From Actinobacteria bacterium IMCC26256 (GTDB lineage: Bacteria; Actinomycetota; Acidimicrobiia; IMCC26256), in NCBI GenBank assembly GCA_001023575.1, contig CP011489.1, positions 682,001-746,000 on the forward strand: a stretch of DNA of 64,000 bases, read 5' to 3'. Shown here piece by piece: positions 17,540-26,018 of the stretch. The notes beneath the pieces are model-generated. The model was not told the origin of the DNA. It searched no databases and saw only the letters and a program-made list of their open reading frames with translations. The translations under genes and the position numbers were made by a program. The first letter of the stretch is position 1. Every line of letters begins with the position of its first letter.

Positions 17540-17598
17540 CGAACGCTGCCCTTTGGCGTTCGCCCCTGACCGTCCACTCCGGTGGGCGGTCTTTCGTT
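17539..17598 (+). terminator. leuB-ilvE-cimA attenuator hairpins
   Basis: Hairpin 1: GCGAACGC (17539-17546) and GCGTTCGC (17556-17563), perfect 8 bp, starting on the last base of the leader stop codon. Hairpin 2: GACCGTCCAC (17568-17577) and GTGGGCGGTC (17582-17591), 10 bp with one G-T pair, loop TCCG, followed by TTTCGTT. Hairpin 2 is an intrinsic terminator 78 bases before leuB. The terminator is clear; the switching partner is inferred. Confidence 0.75.
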
Positions 17599-17676
17599 AT
17601 CAGGACCTACTAGAGAAATGAATCCAGAAATGAAGCCGGAAATAAATCCAGAATCTCAGATAGAAATAAGGCAGCA

Positions 17677-18669
17677 ATGACGCACCGTGTTGGAATTATC
17701 GGTGGCGACGGGATCGGCCCCGAGGTAACTGAGATTGCTCTCGCAGTTATTGACGCGGTAGGCGTGAGCCTTGAAACGACCGATTATGACCTCGGAGGCC
17801 GGAGATACTTATCGACCGGCGAGGTTCTTCCCGATGAAGTCCTCGATGAGATCCGTGGGTTCGATGCCGTGCTTCTTGGAGCAGTCGGAACCCCAGATGT
17901 ACCTCCTGGAGTAATTGAGCGCGGGCTATTGCTTCGCCTACGCTTTGAACTGGACCTATACGTAAACCTTCGCCCGTTTCTAGCGGGTCCATCGATTCTA
18001 AATAATGGTGTTGACATGCTCGTCGTGCGTGAAAATACTGAGGGGACCTACGCCGGTGAGGGTGGATTCCTGCGCAAGGGCACCCCTAACGAGGTTGCTA
18101 CCCAAGGATCAGTCAACACGCGCATGGGTGTTGAGCGCTGTGTCCGTTATGCCTTTGGTCTTGCAAATGATCGGCCAGCCAAGCGCTTAACGCTTGTACA
18201 TAAGACGAATGTGCTTACTTTTGCTGGGGATCTCTGGGAGCGGGCATTCAACGAAGTGGCTACGGAGTTCCCGGAAGTCACTACCGGTTATGACCATATA
18301 GATGCTGCCTGTATTCATTTTGTGCAGAGACCTGAGAAGTACGACGTGATCGTCACCGACAACCTATTCGGCGACATTCTCACCGACCTCGGAGGTGCCG
18401 TATCGGGTGGAATTGGTCGTGCAGCCTCTGCAAATCTAAATCCTGCGCGCACTGGCCCTTCATTATTCGAGCCGGTGCATGGTTCGGCTCCAGATATTGC
18501 TGGCAAAGGAATTGCGGATCCTCGTGCGGCAGTTATCTCTGCCTCGATGATGCTGGACTTCCTTGGTGAAGAGGTAGCGGCAGAGCGGATTCGTGCAGCT
18601 ATAGCGGCAAGTGACCTAGCAACTGGTGGAACAAAGGAAATTGGCGCTGCGATCATAGCGGCTCTGTAA
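17677..18669 (+). CDS. leuB: 3-isopropylmalate dehydrogenase
   Basis: 330 residues, the shorter actinobacterial form. NAD-dependent oxidative decarboxylation of 3-isopropylmalate. Family motifs: GGDGIGPEV at the N-terminus, [43 protein letters not shown] (metal-binding aspartates) and [14 protein letters not shown]. It is first gene of an operon with ilvE and cimA behind an isoleucine-type leader. Methylmalate (from citramalate) is processed by LeuCD and LeuB, so a LeuB linked to CimA can serve isoleucine as well as leucine synthesis. Confidence 0.95.
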   Translation: MTHRVGIIGGDGIGPEVTEIALAVIDAVGVSLETTDYDLGGRRYLSTGEVLPDEVLDEIRGFDAVLLGAVGTPDVPPGVIERGLLLRLRFELDLYVNLRPFLAGPSILNNGVDMLVVRENTEGTYAGEGGFLRKGTPNEVATQGSVNTRMGVERCVRYAFGLANDRPAKRLTLVHKTNVLTFAGDLWERAFNEVATEFPEVTTGYDHIDAACIHFVQRPEKYDVIVTDNLFGDILTDLGGAVSGGIGRAASANLNPARTGPSLFEPVHGSAPDIAGKGIADPRAAVISASMMLDFLGEEVAAERIRAAIAASDLATGGTKEIGAAIIAAL

Positions 18670-18715
18670 ATAAGCAAAAAAATAAAAGACTCGAGCAACA
18701 AAGGAGCATGTAGTC

Positions 18716-19648
18716 ATGCCATTTGAGAAGACGAAAAAAATCTGGATGGACGGAGCATTGGTTGATTGGGATGACGCGCGCATCCACGTCCTCTCCCACA
18801 CTCTCCACTACGGCTCTGGTGTATTCGAGGGAATTCGTGCATACCCGACAGATCGCGGCCCTGCGATATTCCGCCTGACTGATCACATGCGCCGCCTCCA
18901 TCAGTCTGCGCACTTGTTAATGATGAAGGTGCCATTTACTGTCCAAGAGTTAGTCGACGCGACCAAAGAGACAATTCGAGCCAACGATGTCGAGTCTTGC
19001 TACATCCGCCCGCTTGTCTACCTCGGCTATGGAGAGATGGGCCTCAACCCATTGCCCTGCCCGGTAAACGTCTCGATCGCCTTATGGCCGTGGGCTTCAT
19101 ACCTCGGAGACGAGGGTGTGCGAAATGGTGTTCGTCTTCAGGTCTCATCGTGGCGCCGAATGGACCCCAACGTAATGCCTGTTGCCGCAAAGGGGACTGG
19201 TATCTATGTCAACTCCAGTCTCGCCAAGGTAGAGGCGATCAAGGCGGGCTATGACGAGGCGATTCTTCTAAACACCCTTGGTTATGTCGCAGAGTGCACA
19301 GGTGAGAACCTATTTACTGTTCGCGATGGAGTTATCAGCACGCCGCCGACGTCATCGGGCGCTCTCGACGGGCTCACTCGTGCAAGCGTCATGACAATCG
19401 CGCGCGATCTCGGATACCCGGTAGTTGAGGCCAAGTTGCTTCGCTCTGACCTCTATCTCGCCGATGAGGCTTTCCTCACAGGAACCGCAGCAGAGATTGT
19501 CCCGATGCGCTCCGTAGACGATCGCCAGATTGGCGATCGCGGTGGAGACCCAGGGCCTATCACTAAGGAGATTCAGGCCGCCTACTTCGACGCGGTATAC
19601 GCGCGCAACCCTAAGTACTCAGATTGGTTGGAGTACGCGGATGAGTAG
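18716..19648 (+). CDS. ilvE: Branched-chain amino acid aminotransferase
   Basis: 310 residues, PLP fold type IV. Transfers the amino group from glutamate to the 2-keto acids of Leu, Ile and Val. N-terminal IWMDGALVDWDDARIHVLSH, then LHYGSGVFEGIRAY; the PLP lysine is expected in PVAAKGTGIYVNSSLAK; the later GENLFTVRDGVISTPP and GLTRASVMTIARDLGY segments are typical. AAAGGAG lies nine bases before the ATG. The last eight bases overlap the cimA start (ATGAGTAG), so translation is coupled. Confidence 0.95.
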   Translation: MPFEKTKKIWMDGALVDWDDARIHVLSHTLHYGSGVFEGIRAYPTDRGPAIFRLTDHMRRLHQSAHLLMMKVPFTVQELVDATKETIRANDVESCYIRPLVYLGYGEMGLNPLPCPVNVSIALWPWASYLGDEGVRNGVRLQVSSWRRMDPNVMPVAAKGTGIYVNSSLAKVEAIKAGYDEAILLNTLGYVAECTGENLFTVRDGVISTPPTSSGALDGLTRASVMTIARDLGYPVVEAKLLRSDLYLADEAFLTGTAAEIVPMRSVDDRQIGDRGGDPGPITKEIQAAYFDAVYARNPKYSDWLEYADE

Positions 19649-21257
19649 CACCTTGAGCGGAGACCGCACGCCTAAGGCTGTAGAGATATACGACACAACG
19701 CTTCGTGATGGCGCTCAACTCGAGGGGATCTCGCTCACAGTTGACGACAAACTTCGCATAGCCGAGCAACTCGACTCTCTTGGAGTGCACTACATCGAGG
19801 CTGGCTGGCCAGGCGCCAATCCAAAAGACGATGAGCTCTTCAAGAGGATTCCAAACGAGCTTGTGCTCACGACATCAAAACTTGTCGCCTTTGGATCAAC
19901 GCGTCGTGCGCGCGGCAAGGTCGACTCTGATGAGACTCTTGCCCACCTCATCCGATCTGGTGCACCGGCGCTCTGCATCGTCGGAAAGTGCTGGGATTAT
20001 CACGTAATTGAGACGCTGAACACGACCCTTGATGAGGGTGTTGCAATGGTTGGCGACTCGGTTGCTTATCTAAAGGGAGAGGGCCGCGAGGTTCTCTTCG
20101 ATGCAGAGCACTTCTTCGATGGTTACAAGCGCAATCCTGAGTATTCGTTGAGGGTCCTTGAGGCTGCAGCTACCTCCGGTGTTGATCGCCTCGTGCTCTG
20201 CGATACCAATGGGGGTTCGCTTCCCCACGAGGTTGAGCAGATCGTCTCTGAGGTAGTCGATTACTTCGGTGGCGATGTCGCTGTGGGCGTGCACCTCCAC
20301 GATGACACCGGCTGCGGTGTTGCAAATGCACTTGCAGGGGTTCGTGGTGGAGCAACACAAGTGCAGGGAACCATCAACGGCTATGGCGAGCGTACGGGTA
20401 ACTGCAATCTCACTACCATCATTCCGAATCTCACAATCAAGATGGGGATCGAGACCATCCCCGCTGACCGTTTAGAGCGCTTAACTCCAGTATCGAGGCA
20501 TATTGCTGAGTTGGTGAACATGTCGCTGAATCCGCAGGCCGCATATGTTGGCTCCTCGGCGTTCGCTCATAAGGCAGGGCTGCATGTAAGCGCGATTGTT
20601 CGTCGACCAGATGCTTACGAGCACATTGCTCCAGATTCTGTTGGTAACGGCACGCGATTTATCGTCTCGGAACTAGCAGGTAAGGCCACAATTGCTCTCA
20701 AAGCACAGGAACTCGGGCTCGACCTCGACGGACCAACTGTCAACGCAGTAGTAGAGACTCTCAAGCGCCTTGAGCATGACGGATTCCAATTCGAGGTTGC
20801 AGATGCGTCGCTTGAGTTGCTGATGCGCAGAGCAACTGGTTGGACCCCTCACTGGTTTACTGTCGAGAGTTTTCGAGTAATCACAGATGACGTTCAGGGC
20901 GAGGATGGTCATGCAGGGGTTGTCACCGAGGCGACTATGAAGGTACGCATCGGCGAGGATCGAGAGATCGCCACCTCAGAGGGGAATGGACCGGTAAACG
21001 CTCTTGACCGTGCGCTTAGATCAGCGCTGGGGTCTCGATTCCCTGCGCTCGATCATGTTCACCTCACCGATTTCAAGGTACGAGTCTTGAATGCAGAGTT
21101 AGGCACCGGAGCAGTAACGCGCGTGCTTTTAGATACTGCTGATGCTGATGGTTCTTGGACCACTATTGGAGTGAGCGAGAACATCATCGACGCCTCTTGG
21201 CAAGCACTCTCAGACTCACTCATCTATGGATTACTGCGCGCAGAAGCACGCGGATAG
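19641..21257 (+). CDS. cimA: (R)-citramalate synthase
   Basis: 538 residues from ATG 19641. Condenses pyruvate with acetyl-CoA, giving a threonine-independent route to 2-ketobutyrate and isoleucine. The CimA subfamily of LeuA-like enzymes is marked by DTTLRDGAQLEGISLTVDDK and EAGWPGANPKDDE. The metal site HLHDD and the C-terminal regulatory domain are present. The frame is open back to 19530 inside ilvE, but ATG 19641 overlaps the ilvE stop and has GGAG 8 bases upstream. The isoleucine-rich leader at the head of the operon fits this product. Confidence 0.93.
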   Translation: MSSTLSGDRTPKAVEIYDTTLRDGAQLEGISLTVDDKLRIAEQLDSLGVHYIEAGWPGANPKDDELFKRIPNELVLTTSKLVAFGSTRRARGKVDSDETLAHLIRSGAPALCIVGKCWDYHVIETLNTTLDEGVAMVGDSVAYLKGEGREVLFDAEHFFDGYKRNPEYSLRVLEAAATSGVDRLVLCDTNGGSLPHEVEQIVSEVVDYFGGDVAVGVHLHDDTGCGVANALAGVRGGATQVQGTINGYGERTGNCNLTTIIPNLTIKMGIETIPADRLERLTPVSRHIAELVNMSLNPQAAYVGSSAFAHKAGLHVSAIVRRPDAYEHIAPDSVGNGTRFIVSELAGKATIALKAQELGLDLDGPTVNAVVETLKRLEHDGFQFEVADASLELLMRRATGWTPHWFTVESFRVITDDVQGEDGHAGVVTEATMKVRIGEDREIATSEGNGPVNALDRALRSALGSRFPALDHVHLTDFKVRVLNAELGTGAVTRVLLDTADADGSWTTIGVSENIIDASWQALSDSLIYGLLRAEARG

Positions 21258-21269
21258 GACCACAAGACA

Positions 21270-21806
21270 ATGCCAATGGACCCATTTGTATCTATCGTGA
21301 GCGGTGATAAGCCTCGCAACAAGGCAAATCTTGCTCCCGGAGTAACACTTCCGGCCGCGCGCTCATGGCGAGCAAATCGACCCGGCGAGGTTGGCCCAGC
21401 AGGCGAGCAGGGTGGAGTCTTCGGTAATACTGGACCGAATATCGGCTATGCGATGTCGTTGGCTCGCCGTGCTTCTGAGCGAATTGTCCTGCTGCCCGGA
21501 GAGCATCTCGGCGATGCGTTAGCAATTATCTCAGAGATAGCAATGAAGCGCGCCGCTTCATTTGGTCGTGCCCCCACCGCGCAGGATGTTGAGTTAGCGA
21601 TCAAATTCTTAGATTTTGAGGCGTCATCCCTAGACGTTCGCGACTGGCGCCCAGCGCTTGTTCATGGAGCAGGGCATCATTGGCTATCCCGTCGGCGTGC
21701 AGTAGGTGCTGTCTCTGACGAGATTCTGCACCTGCCATTTGATCAGGCATTGGCTCGCGTCAATGAGGTGCGTTCATCGCTCGCAGCGGTTGCCATCTCG
21801 CACTGA
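21270..21806 (+). CDS. Conserved-looking hypothetical protein downstream of cimA
   Basis: 178 residues, no family recognised. The N-terminal third is Gly/Pro/Asn-rich (VGPAGEQGGVFGNTGPNIGYAM), followed by two helical stretches and a segment with HGAGHHWLSRRRAVG. No signal peptide or membrane helix. It begins 12 bases after cimA with codon use like its neighbours and AGGA about ten bases upstream, so it is probably the fourth gene of the leuB operon. An in-frame ATG at 21276 is an alternative start. Confidence 0.75.
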   Translation: MPMDPFVSIVSGDKPRNKANLAPGVTLPAARSWRANRPGEVGPAGEQGGVFGNTGPNIGYAMSLARRASERIVLLPGEHLGDALAIISEIAMKRAASFGRAPTAQDVELAIKFLDFEASSLDVRDWRPALVHGAGHHWLSRRRAVGAVSDEILHLPFDQALARVNEVRSSLAAVAISH

Positions 21807-21877
21807 TGCTTGATAACCGCTGATCTGCGCGCTGAACTGCGCTGACCAGTACCAATTAGAGAACACGAGGAGCAAAA

Positions 21878-23308
21878 GTGCCCGAATCAAATGTGAGAGT
21901 TCGTTTCTCGCCGGCACCGACCGGGTTTCTGCATGTTGGCGGGGCTCGCACTGCTCTCTTCAACTGGTTATTCGCTCGAAGCGCCGGTGGCGTACTGATA
22001 CTTCGAATTGAAGACACAGATGTCGCGCGATCTCGCCAGGAGTGGGTAGATGGAATTCAAGAGACACTTACTTGGCTTGGGCTTGGGTGGGATGAGGGTC
22101 CTGTCCTCCAGAGTGACCGGTTTGAGCTCTACCTAGCAGCAGCCGATCAGATGCTCGCCGAGGGCCTTGCATACGAATGTTTCTGCACTGAGGAGGAGTC
22201 GAAGGAGCGCAACGATGCCGCGGTAGCAGCGGGTAGGCCTCCGGGGTACGACGGGCATTGTCGCAACCTCTCGGAGGCTGAGCGCGTTGCACTGCGAGAC
22301 GCTGGCCGCCCGCTCTCGCTCCGATTTCGCACGCCAGATATAGGGAGCAGCGAGTTCGTAGATGTTGTGCGCGGCCCGGTCTCTGTCGAGTGGTCGACGA
22401 TCTCGGATTTTGTGATCGTGCGCTCCGACGGTACCCCTATCTTCTTTCTAGCGAACGCCGTCGATGACCTTGAGATGGGCATCACCCATGTCGTACGTGG
22501 CGAGGACCTTCTCGACTCAACCCATCGCGTGCTCGCACTTCGACGCGCAATGGGGTCCCTTGATGCGCCGACGTATGCGCACCTTCCACTCATTGTGGGG
22601 GAGGATCGCGCAAAGCTATCAAAGCGTCACGGAGCAGTATCTCTAGAGGATTTCCGCGATCGGGGTTATCTGCCAGAGGCCCTTCTCAACTACTTGGCCT
22701 TACTCGGTTGGGCACCTGATGAGGGTAAAGAGGTAATGGATGCCGAAGAGATCGCGCGTGAATTTGATCTCGATCGTGTTACCCACTCAGCCGCCTACTT
22801 CGATCATCAGAAACTTGAGTGGGTAAACGGCGAGTGGATTCGACGGCTCTCGCTCGAGACCCTCGTCGAGCGCGTGCTGCCATATGCCGAGACGCTCTAT
22901 GGCAGCGAGCTCGATAAGGAGTTGCTCTTAGGCGCAGTTCGTATCGGACAGGAGCGTGCAACAACGTTGGTGCAGCTAGCCGAGCAGATGGATTTCCTCT
23001 TTCTCCCTGCGGCCGATTTTGTGATCAACCCCGATTCTTGGGAGCGGGTCTCTAGCGCTGAGGGGCTCGTTGAGATACTTGGAGCTGTGCTGAGCCATCT
23101 CGAGAAGTGCGAGTGGAGCGTTGAAGATATAGACCTCCGGCCGGCCCTTGAGGCGCTTGGGGTCAAGCCGCGTAAGGGGTTACCGGCTGTATACGCCGCT
23201 ATTGAGGGGCGTCATGCTGGGCTGCCACTCTTCGACTCCATCCACCTATTAGGGCGCGATGAGTCTCTGCGAAGGGTAAGTGCAGCACTCTCCCTTCTGG
23301 GCGGCTAA
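21878..23308 (+). CDS. gltX: Glutamyl-tRNA synthetase
   Basis: 476 residues, class I aminoacyl-tRNA synthetase, GTG start with GAGGAG upstream. The HIGH region reads PTGFLHVGGARTALFNWLF (about 12-30), and the KMSKS region is KLSKRHG (about 248). The anticodon-binding helical domain forms the C-terminal third. Many actinobacteria use a non-discriminating GltX plus GatCAB to make Gln-tRNA. The tRNA-Gln and tRNA-Glu genes immediately downstream fit that, but gatCAB is not in the window. Confidence 0.96.
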   Translation: MPESNVRVRFSPAPTGFLHVGGARTALFNWLFARSAGGVLILRIEDTDVARSRQEWVDGIQETLTWLGLGWDEGPVLQSDRFELYLAAADQMLAEGLAYECFCTEEESKERNDAAVAAGRPPGYDGHCRNLSEAERVALRDAGRPLSLRFRTPDIGSSEFVDVVRGPVSVEWSTISDFVIVRSDGTPIFFLANAVDDLEMGITHVVRGEDLLDSTHRVLALRRAMGSLDAPTYAHLPLIVGEDRAKLSKRHGAVSLEDFRDRGYLPEALLNYLALLGWAPDEGKEVMDAEEIAREFDLDRVTHSAAYFDHQKLEWVNGEWIRRLSLETLVERVLPYAETLYGSELDKELLLGAVRIGQERATTLVQLAEQMDFLFLPAADFVINPDSWERVSSAEGLVEILGAVLSHLEKCEWSVEDIDLRPALEALGVKPRKGLPAVYAAIEGRHAGLPLFDSIHLLGRDESLRRVSAALSLLGG

Positions 23309-23382
23309 TTGCGAAATACGCAGGCTTGAGATCACCCGGCTAGCCGAGGAAGACCTCTGCTCGGATAGAGTGTGCCCTCCTT

Positions 23383-23454
23383 TCGGGGGTGGTGTAATCG
23401 GTAACACAACGGGTTCTGATCCCGTTATTGGGGGTTCGAGTCCTCCCCCCCGAG
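23383..23454 (+). tRNA. tRNA-Gln (anticodon CTG)
   Basis: Cloverleaf folds by eye: acceptor TCGGGGG/CCCCCGA, D arm with GGTAACAC, anticodon stem AACGGG/CCCGTT around loop TTCTGAT (anticodon CTG), and T arm GGGGG-TTCGAGT-CCTCC. Discriminator G; the next bases are CAG, so CCA is not encoded. It lies 74 bases after gltX. Confidence 0.9.
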
Positions 23455-23520
23455 CAGGTTCTGAGCGTGAGTCACGCTTTAGAACCATTGAAAAATGACC
23501 GCAACTTGGTCCATATGCAC

Positions 23521-23596
23521 GGCCCCGTCGTCTAGAGGCCTAGGACGCCGCCCTCTCAAGGCGGAAACGGCGGTTCGAATCCGCTCGGGGCTACCA
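23521..23596 (+). tRNA. tRNA-Glu (anticodon CTC)
   Basis: Acceptor GGCCCCG/CGGGGCT (closing G-T pair), D arm GTCTAGAGGCCTAGGAC, anticodon stem CCGCC/GGCGG around loop CTCTCAA (anticodon CTC), T loop TTCGAAT, discriminator A and an encoded CCA. The body closely matches the bacterial tRNA-Glu pattern. It lies 66 bases after tRNA-Gln. Confidence 0.93.
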
Positions 23597-23717
23597 AATC
23601 TGTAACCGAACTATCACCTGAACTCTCAGGAGAACTCGCGAACGTAGTGATCCTCAAAACCAGGATTACATGCGAGGGTCACTCCACTCACGTGCAGGAA
23701 CTATTGCTTATTCACGC

Positions 23718-24890
23718 TCAGCTGCGGGAGCCTTTGCGGAGCCCTCCGTATAGGTACTGCGTTACGAAGACCCGCATTAGAAGTGGTTCAGCTATCCAGC
23801 GCGGAATTCGAAAGCGGCGACCATCGGGCTGCACAACAGTGAGCCCCTCGGGCTGCAGACCAAGGATAGATCCCCACCTGTATTCGGGCGCATGGAAACG
23901 TTTTAGCTTGCTGCTTCCCTTTAATTCTGCGCGCACATTCGCAACCACAACCCGAAATCCCCAATTGCGCGCCGAGCTTCGGTGTGGATCGCTCGCCGCA
24001 ACATCGCCTACTGCAAATACATTCCGGTAACCCGGGAGACGCAGATACTCGTCGACAGTCACGAAGCCTGAGTCGTCGAGCACCTCAGCGGGGAGAAAAT
24101 TACTATGCGGACGCATTCCTCCGACTGCCCAGAGTGTTGCGTCTGCAGTAAATGGCGCCTGGTCAGTTGCCCACTCAATGGGCTCGTGCGTAAGGCGATC
24201 TCCAGTGAATCCCGCTGGGGTAATGGCGCGGTGGTCAGGGTGGAGCACAACTCCATCCGCAGAGAGCACGCGAGTGATCCAAGATCGAGCTTTTGGATGG
24301 TATCCAGGGAGGGGCTCCTCTCCACTGTGGAACAGGTGTACCTCAGCCCCACCGCGTCGAGCAAGGTTGTCAGCGACACTCACGCCTGTAGTCCCGCCAC
24401 CTACGACTGCAATTGTTTTAGCAGCCTTTAGTTCTTCTGAAACAGAGGCCAAACCTGCCTCTGTTGTAGCGATGTCCTCTATCCGGTCGTGTCGCCAGAA
24501 ACCGTTCGAGGCACCAGTGGCGATAACGAAGATGTCATAGGGCTCGATAACTGTTGTGCCATCAGATAGCTCAACCTCTACTGAATCTCCTTCGAGGTCG
24601 GCTCTGATAATGCGCCCCTGTAGTTGACGGACGCGGTCTAGACGACGAAACCTTCGGTAGGGGACAAGGTATGTGCGCCTCCAACTCGTTGGGTCGGTTA
24701 GGCGCGTCCCGAGTTCCTGCCCGCTTACCAACGCGGGGCGGGTCGAGATCGCTACGACCTCGCAGCGCCTGCTGAGACGCGTGGCCACTAGGACTCCAAC
24801 GTCACCGACGCCTGCAATAACTACCCGTGGCTTCTTCTGCGATCCTCGGACCGGGTTATTCAGTCCCTTTACTCCATGACTTTTAGGCAC
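23718..24890 (-). CDS. FAD-dependent pyridine nucleotide oxidoreductase (NDH-2/AIF-like)
   Basis: 390 residues with two nucleotide-binding glycine motifs: IAGVGDVGVLVATRL near residue 25 (FAD) and VVGGGTTGVSVADNLARRGG near residue 165 (NAD(P)H). IVIATGASN-type and VFAVGDVAASD segments complete the two-dinucleotide-binding-domain fold. No CxxxxC redox disulfide is seen, so it resembles type II NADH dehydrogenases or AIF/FSP1-like flavoproteins that pass electrons to quinones. The C-terminal RIPRWIAEPLLMRVFVTQYL segment could be an amphipathic membrane-contact helix. Substrate not assigned. Confidence 0.82.
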   Translation of the reverse strand: MPKSHGVKGLNNPVRGSQKKPRVVIAGVGDVGVLVATRLSRRCEVVAISTRPALVSGQELGTRLTDPTSWRRTYLVPYRRFRRLDRVRQLQGRIIRADLEGDSVEVELSDGTTVIEPYDIFVIATGASNGFWRHDRIEDIATTEAGLASVSEELKAAKTIAVVGGGTTGVSVADNLARRGGAEVHLFHSGEEPLPGYHPKARSWITRVLSADGVVLHPDHRAITPAGFTGDRLTHEPIEWATDQAPFTADATLWAVGGMRPHSNFLPAEVLDDSGFVTVDEYLRLPGYRNVFAVGDVAASDPHRSSARNWGFRVVVANVRAELKGSSKLKRFHAPEYRWGSILGLQPEGLTVVQPDGRRFRIPRWIAEPLLMRVFVTQYLYGGLRKGSRS

Positions 24891-25140
24891 GCTTCATCCT
24901 CGCACGGGTTGCATTACCAACCGTCGATATTTGTTAAATAAGTAAACGCAGAGATTCACGCGAGTGCAGCGAGCAATAAAATTTCGCGCAATTTTCGCGA
25001 TTTTTTCAATATTTTTTATAAATTATTTTTCAACTCGATTCTGCATTTTTAGGTATCGACTTCGGACTTCAGATCCACGATAAATCTCTCTTGAATCTGG
25101 CCGGCGGACATCGCATCGGTATTGAGCGCGAGACGGTTTA
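24891..25140. other. AT-rich intergenic region with a terminator-like hairpin
   Basis: No gene seen. Bases 24925-25050 are much richer in A/T than the rest of the window. TCGCG (24984-24988) and CGCGA (24996-25000) form a short hairpin followed by six T (25001-25006), terminator-like on the + strand, although no + strand gene precedes it. It may contain the promoter of the leftward flavoprotein gene. Confidence 0.4.
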
Positions 25141-25443
25141 TTACAGGAGAATCTCCGGTTCTCCGTTTAAAACGCGCACGCTGCAAGGGTGCCCCGCAAG
25201 GTCGATTGGATCACGCTGAGTGAGATGATACGCGCGTAACGTCAATAATTCGCCCTTTTTATCCCCAGTTGTGATGACTAAGTCGATGGATAGGGCTCCA
25301 TCGCCTACTTCATCTGCCCAGATAATGATGACGTCATATAGGCCGTCGGCAATTGGCGAAGTGAACTCCATGGCCTCCATTTGATCATGCTTCGCGGCAC
25401 CCGTCAGACCACCGAAGTCGGGGTGAAATTCCCGGTCCAGCAA
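25141..25443 (-). CDS. Hypothetical small protein
   Basis: About 100 residues, no family recognised. The core reads as beta strands (YDVIIIWADEV, ALSIDLVITTG, GELLTLRAYHL, CSVRVLNGEPEILL), suggesting a small barrel or sandwich domain, with no membrane segment. The listed start is TTG 25443; in-frame ATGs (MEAMEF, near 25380 and 25371) are equally possible because no start has a clear ribosome binding site. It is divergent from HU. Confidence 0.6.
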   Translation of the reverse strand: MLDREFHPDFGGLTGAAKHDQMEAMEFTSPIADGLYDVIIIWADEVGDGALSIDLVITTGDKKGELLTLRAYHLTQRDPIDLAGHPCSVRVLNGEPEILL

Positions 25444-25629
25444 GTTGCATAGAGCCCTTATCGAAATGAACTCAGAGGGCCTTGCAGTGGAAATCCCCCA
25501 AACGCGCGTGTAAGTGTGTAATGGTTCTTAGGACAACGGCGGAGTTGTTCGAGGAGTTATTCAGGCAATTAGTCTGCGGCGTCCATTTTAAGGATCGCAT
25601 CGGGCCGCTTGAAGGCGAATCGACAATAC

Positions 25630-25649
25630 GCCCCTACCTAGGTGGGGGC
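25630..25649. promoter_or_regulatory. Inverted repeat upstream of HU
   Basis: CCCCTACCT and AGGTGGGGG form a hairpin (one T-G pair) 23 bases before the HU start, upstream of its GGAGGA ribosome binding site. It could be a 5' UTR hairpin or an operator; nothing decides between them. Confidence 0.35.
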
Positions 25650-25671
25650 AATGAAATCTCGGAGGAAGTAA

Positions 25672-25944
25672 ATGAATAAAGCAGAGCTCGTTGACAAGGT
25701 TGCGGAAGCAACTGGTATGCCTAAGAAGGACGTCGAGGAAGTGCTCGGTGGCGTTATCAACGCCGTTGTAGCAGCCGTAAAGGCAGACGACAAAGTCGCT
25801 CTCCCTGGTTTCGGTTCCTTCACGAAGTCACACCGCGCGGCGCGTCAAGGACGCAACCCGCAGACAGGTGCGACTATAGAGATCGCGGCATCAAATGGCG
25901 TGAAGTTTTCGGCGGCAGCCGGCTTCAAGTCAGCCGTGAACTGA
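25672..25944 (+). CDS. HU-family DNA-binding protein
   Basis: 90 residues, the standard HU/IHF length. It has N-terminal helices (NKAELVDKVAEATGMPKKDVEEVL) and a beta arm with GRNPQTG, whose proline intercalates into the minor groove. It is nucleoid-associated and works as a dimer. A strong ribosome binding site (GGAGGA, 7 bases) precedes the ATG. It lacks the long Lys/Ala tail of mycobacterial HupB; a separate protein with such a sequence starts 74 bases downstream. Confidence 0.95.
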   Translation: MNKAELVDKVAEATGMPKKDVEEVLGGVINAVVAAVKADDKVALPGFGSFTKSHRAARQGRNPQTGATIEIAASNGVKFSAAAGFKSAVN

Positions 25945-26018
25945 ATCCACCGAACTCCTGCACCCGCAGGGTGCTTCGATGGATCAGGTAATACATAACC
26001 CACAGAAAGGTGGTACCC

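Noticed and set aside
19530-19640. Earlier start for cimA inside ilvE
   Set aside because: Arg/Thr-rich residues unlike the family; ATG 19641 has a ribosome binding site and overlaps the ilvE stop.
23383-23596. Two tRNA genes considered as an integration site for a mobile island
   Set aside because: No integrase, no direct repeat of a tRNA 3' end downstream, and no change in gene style across the region.
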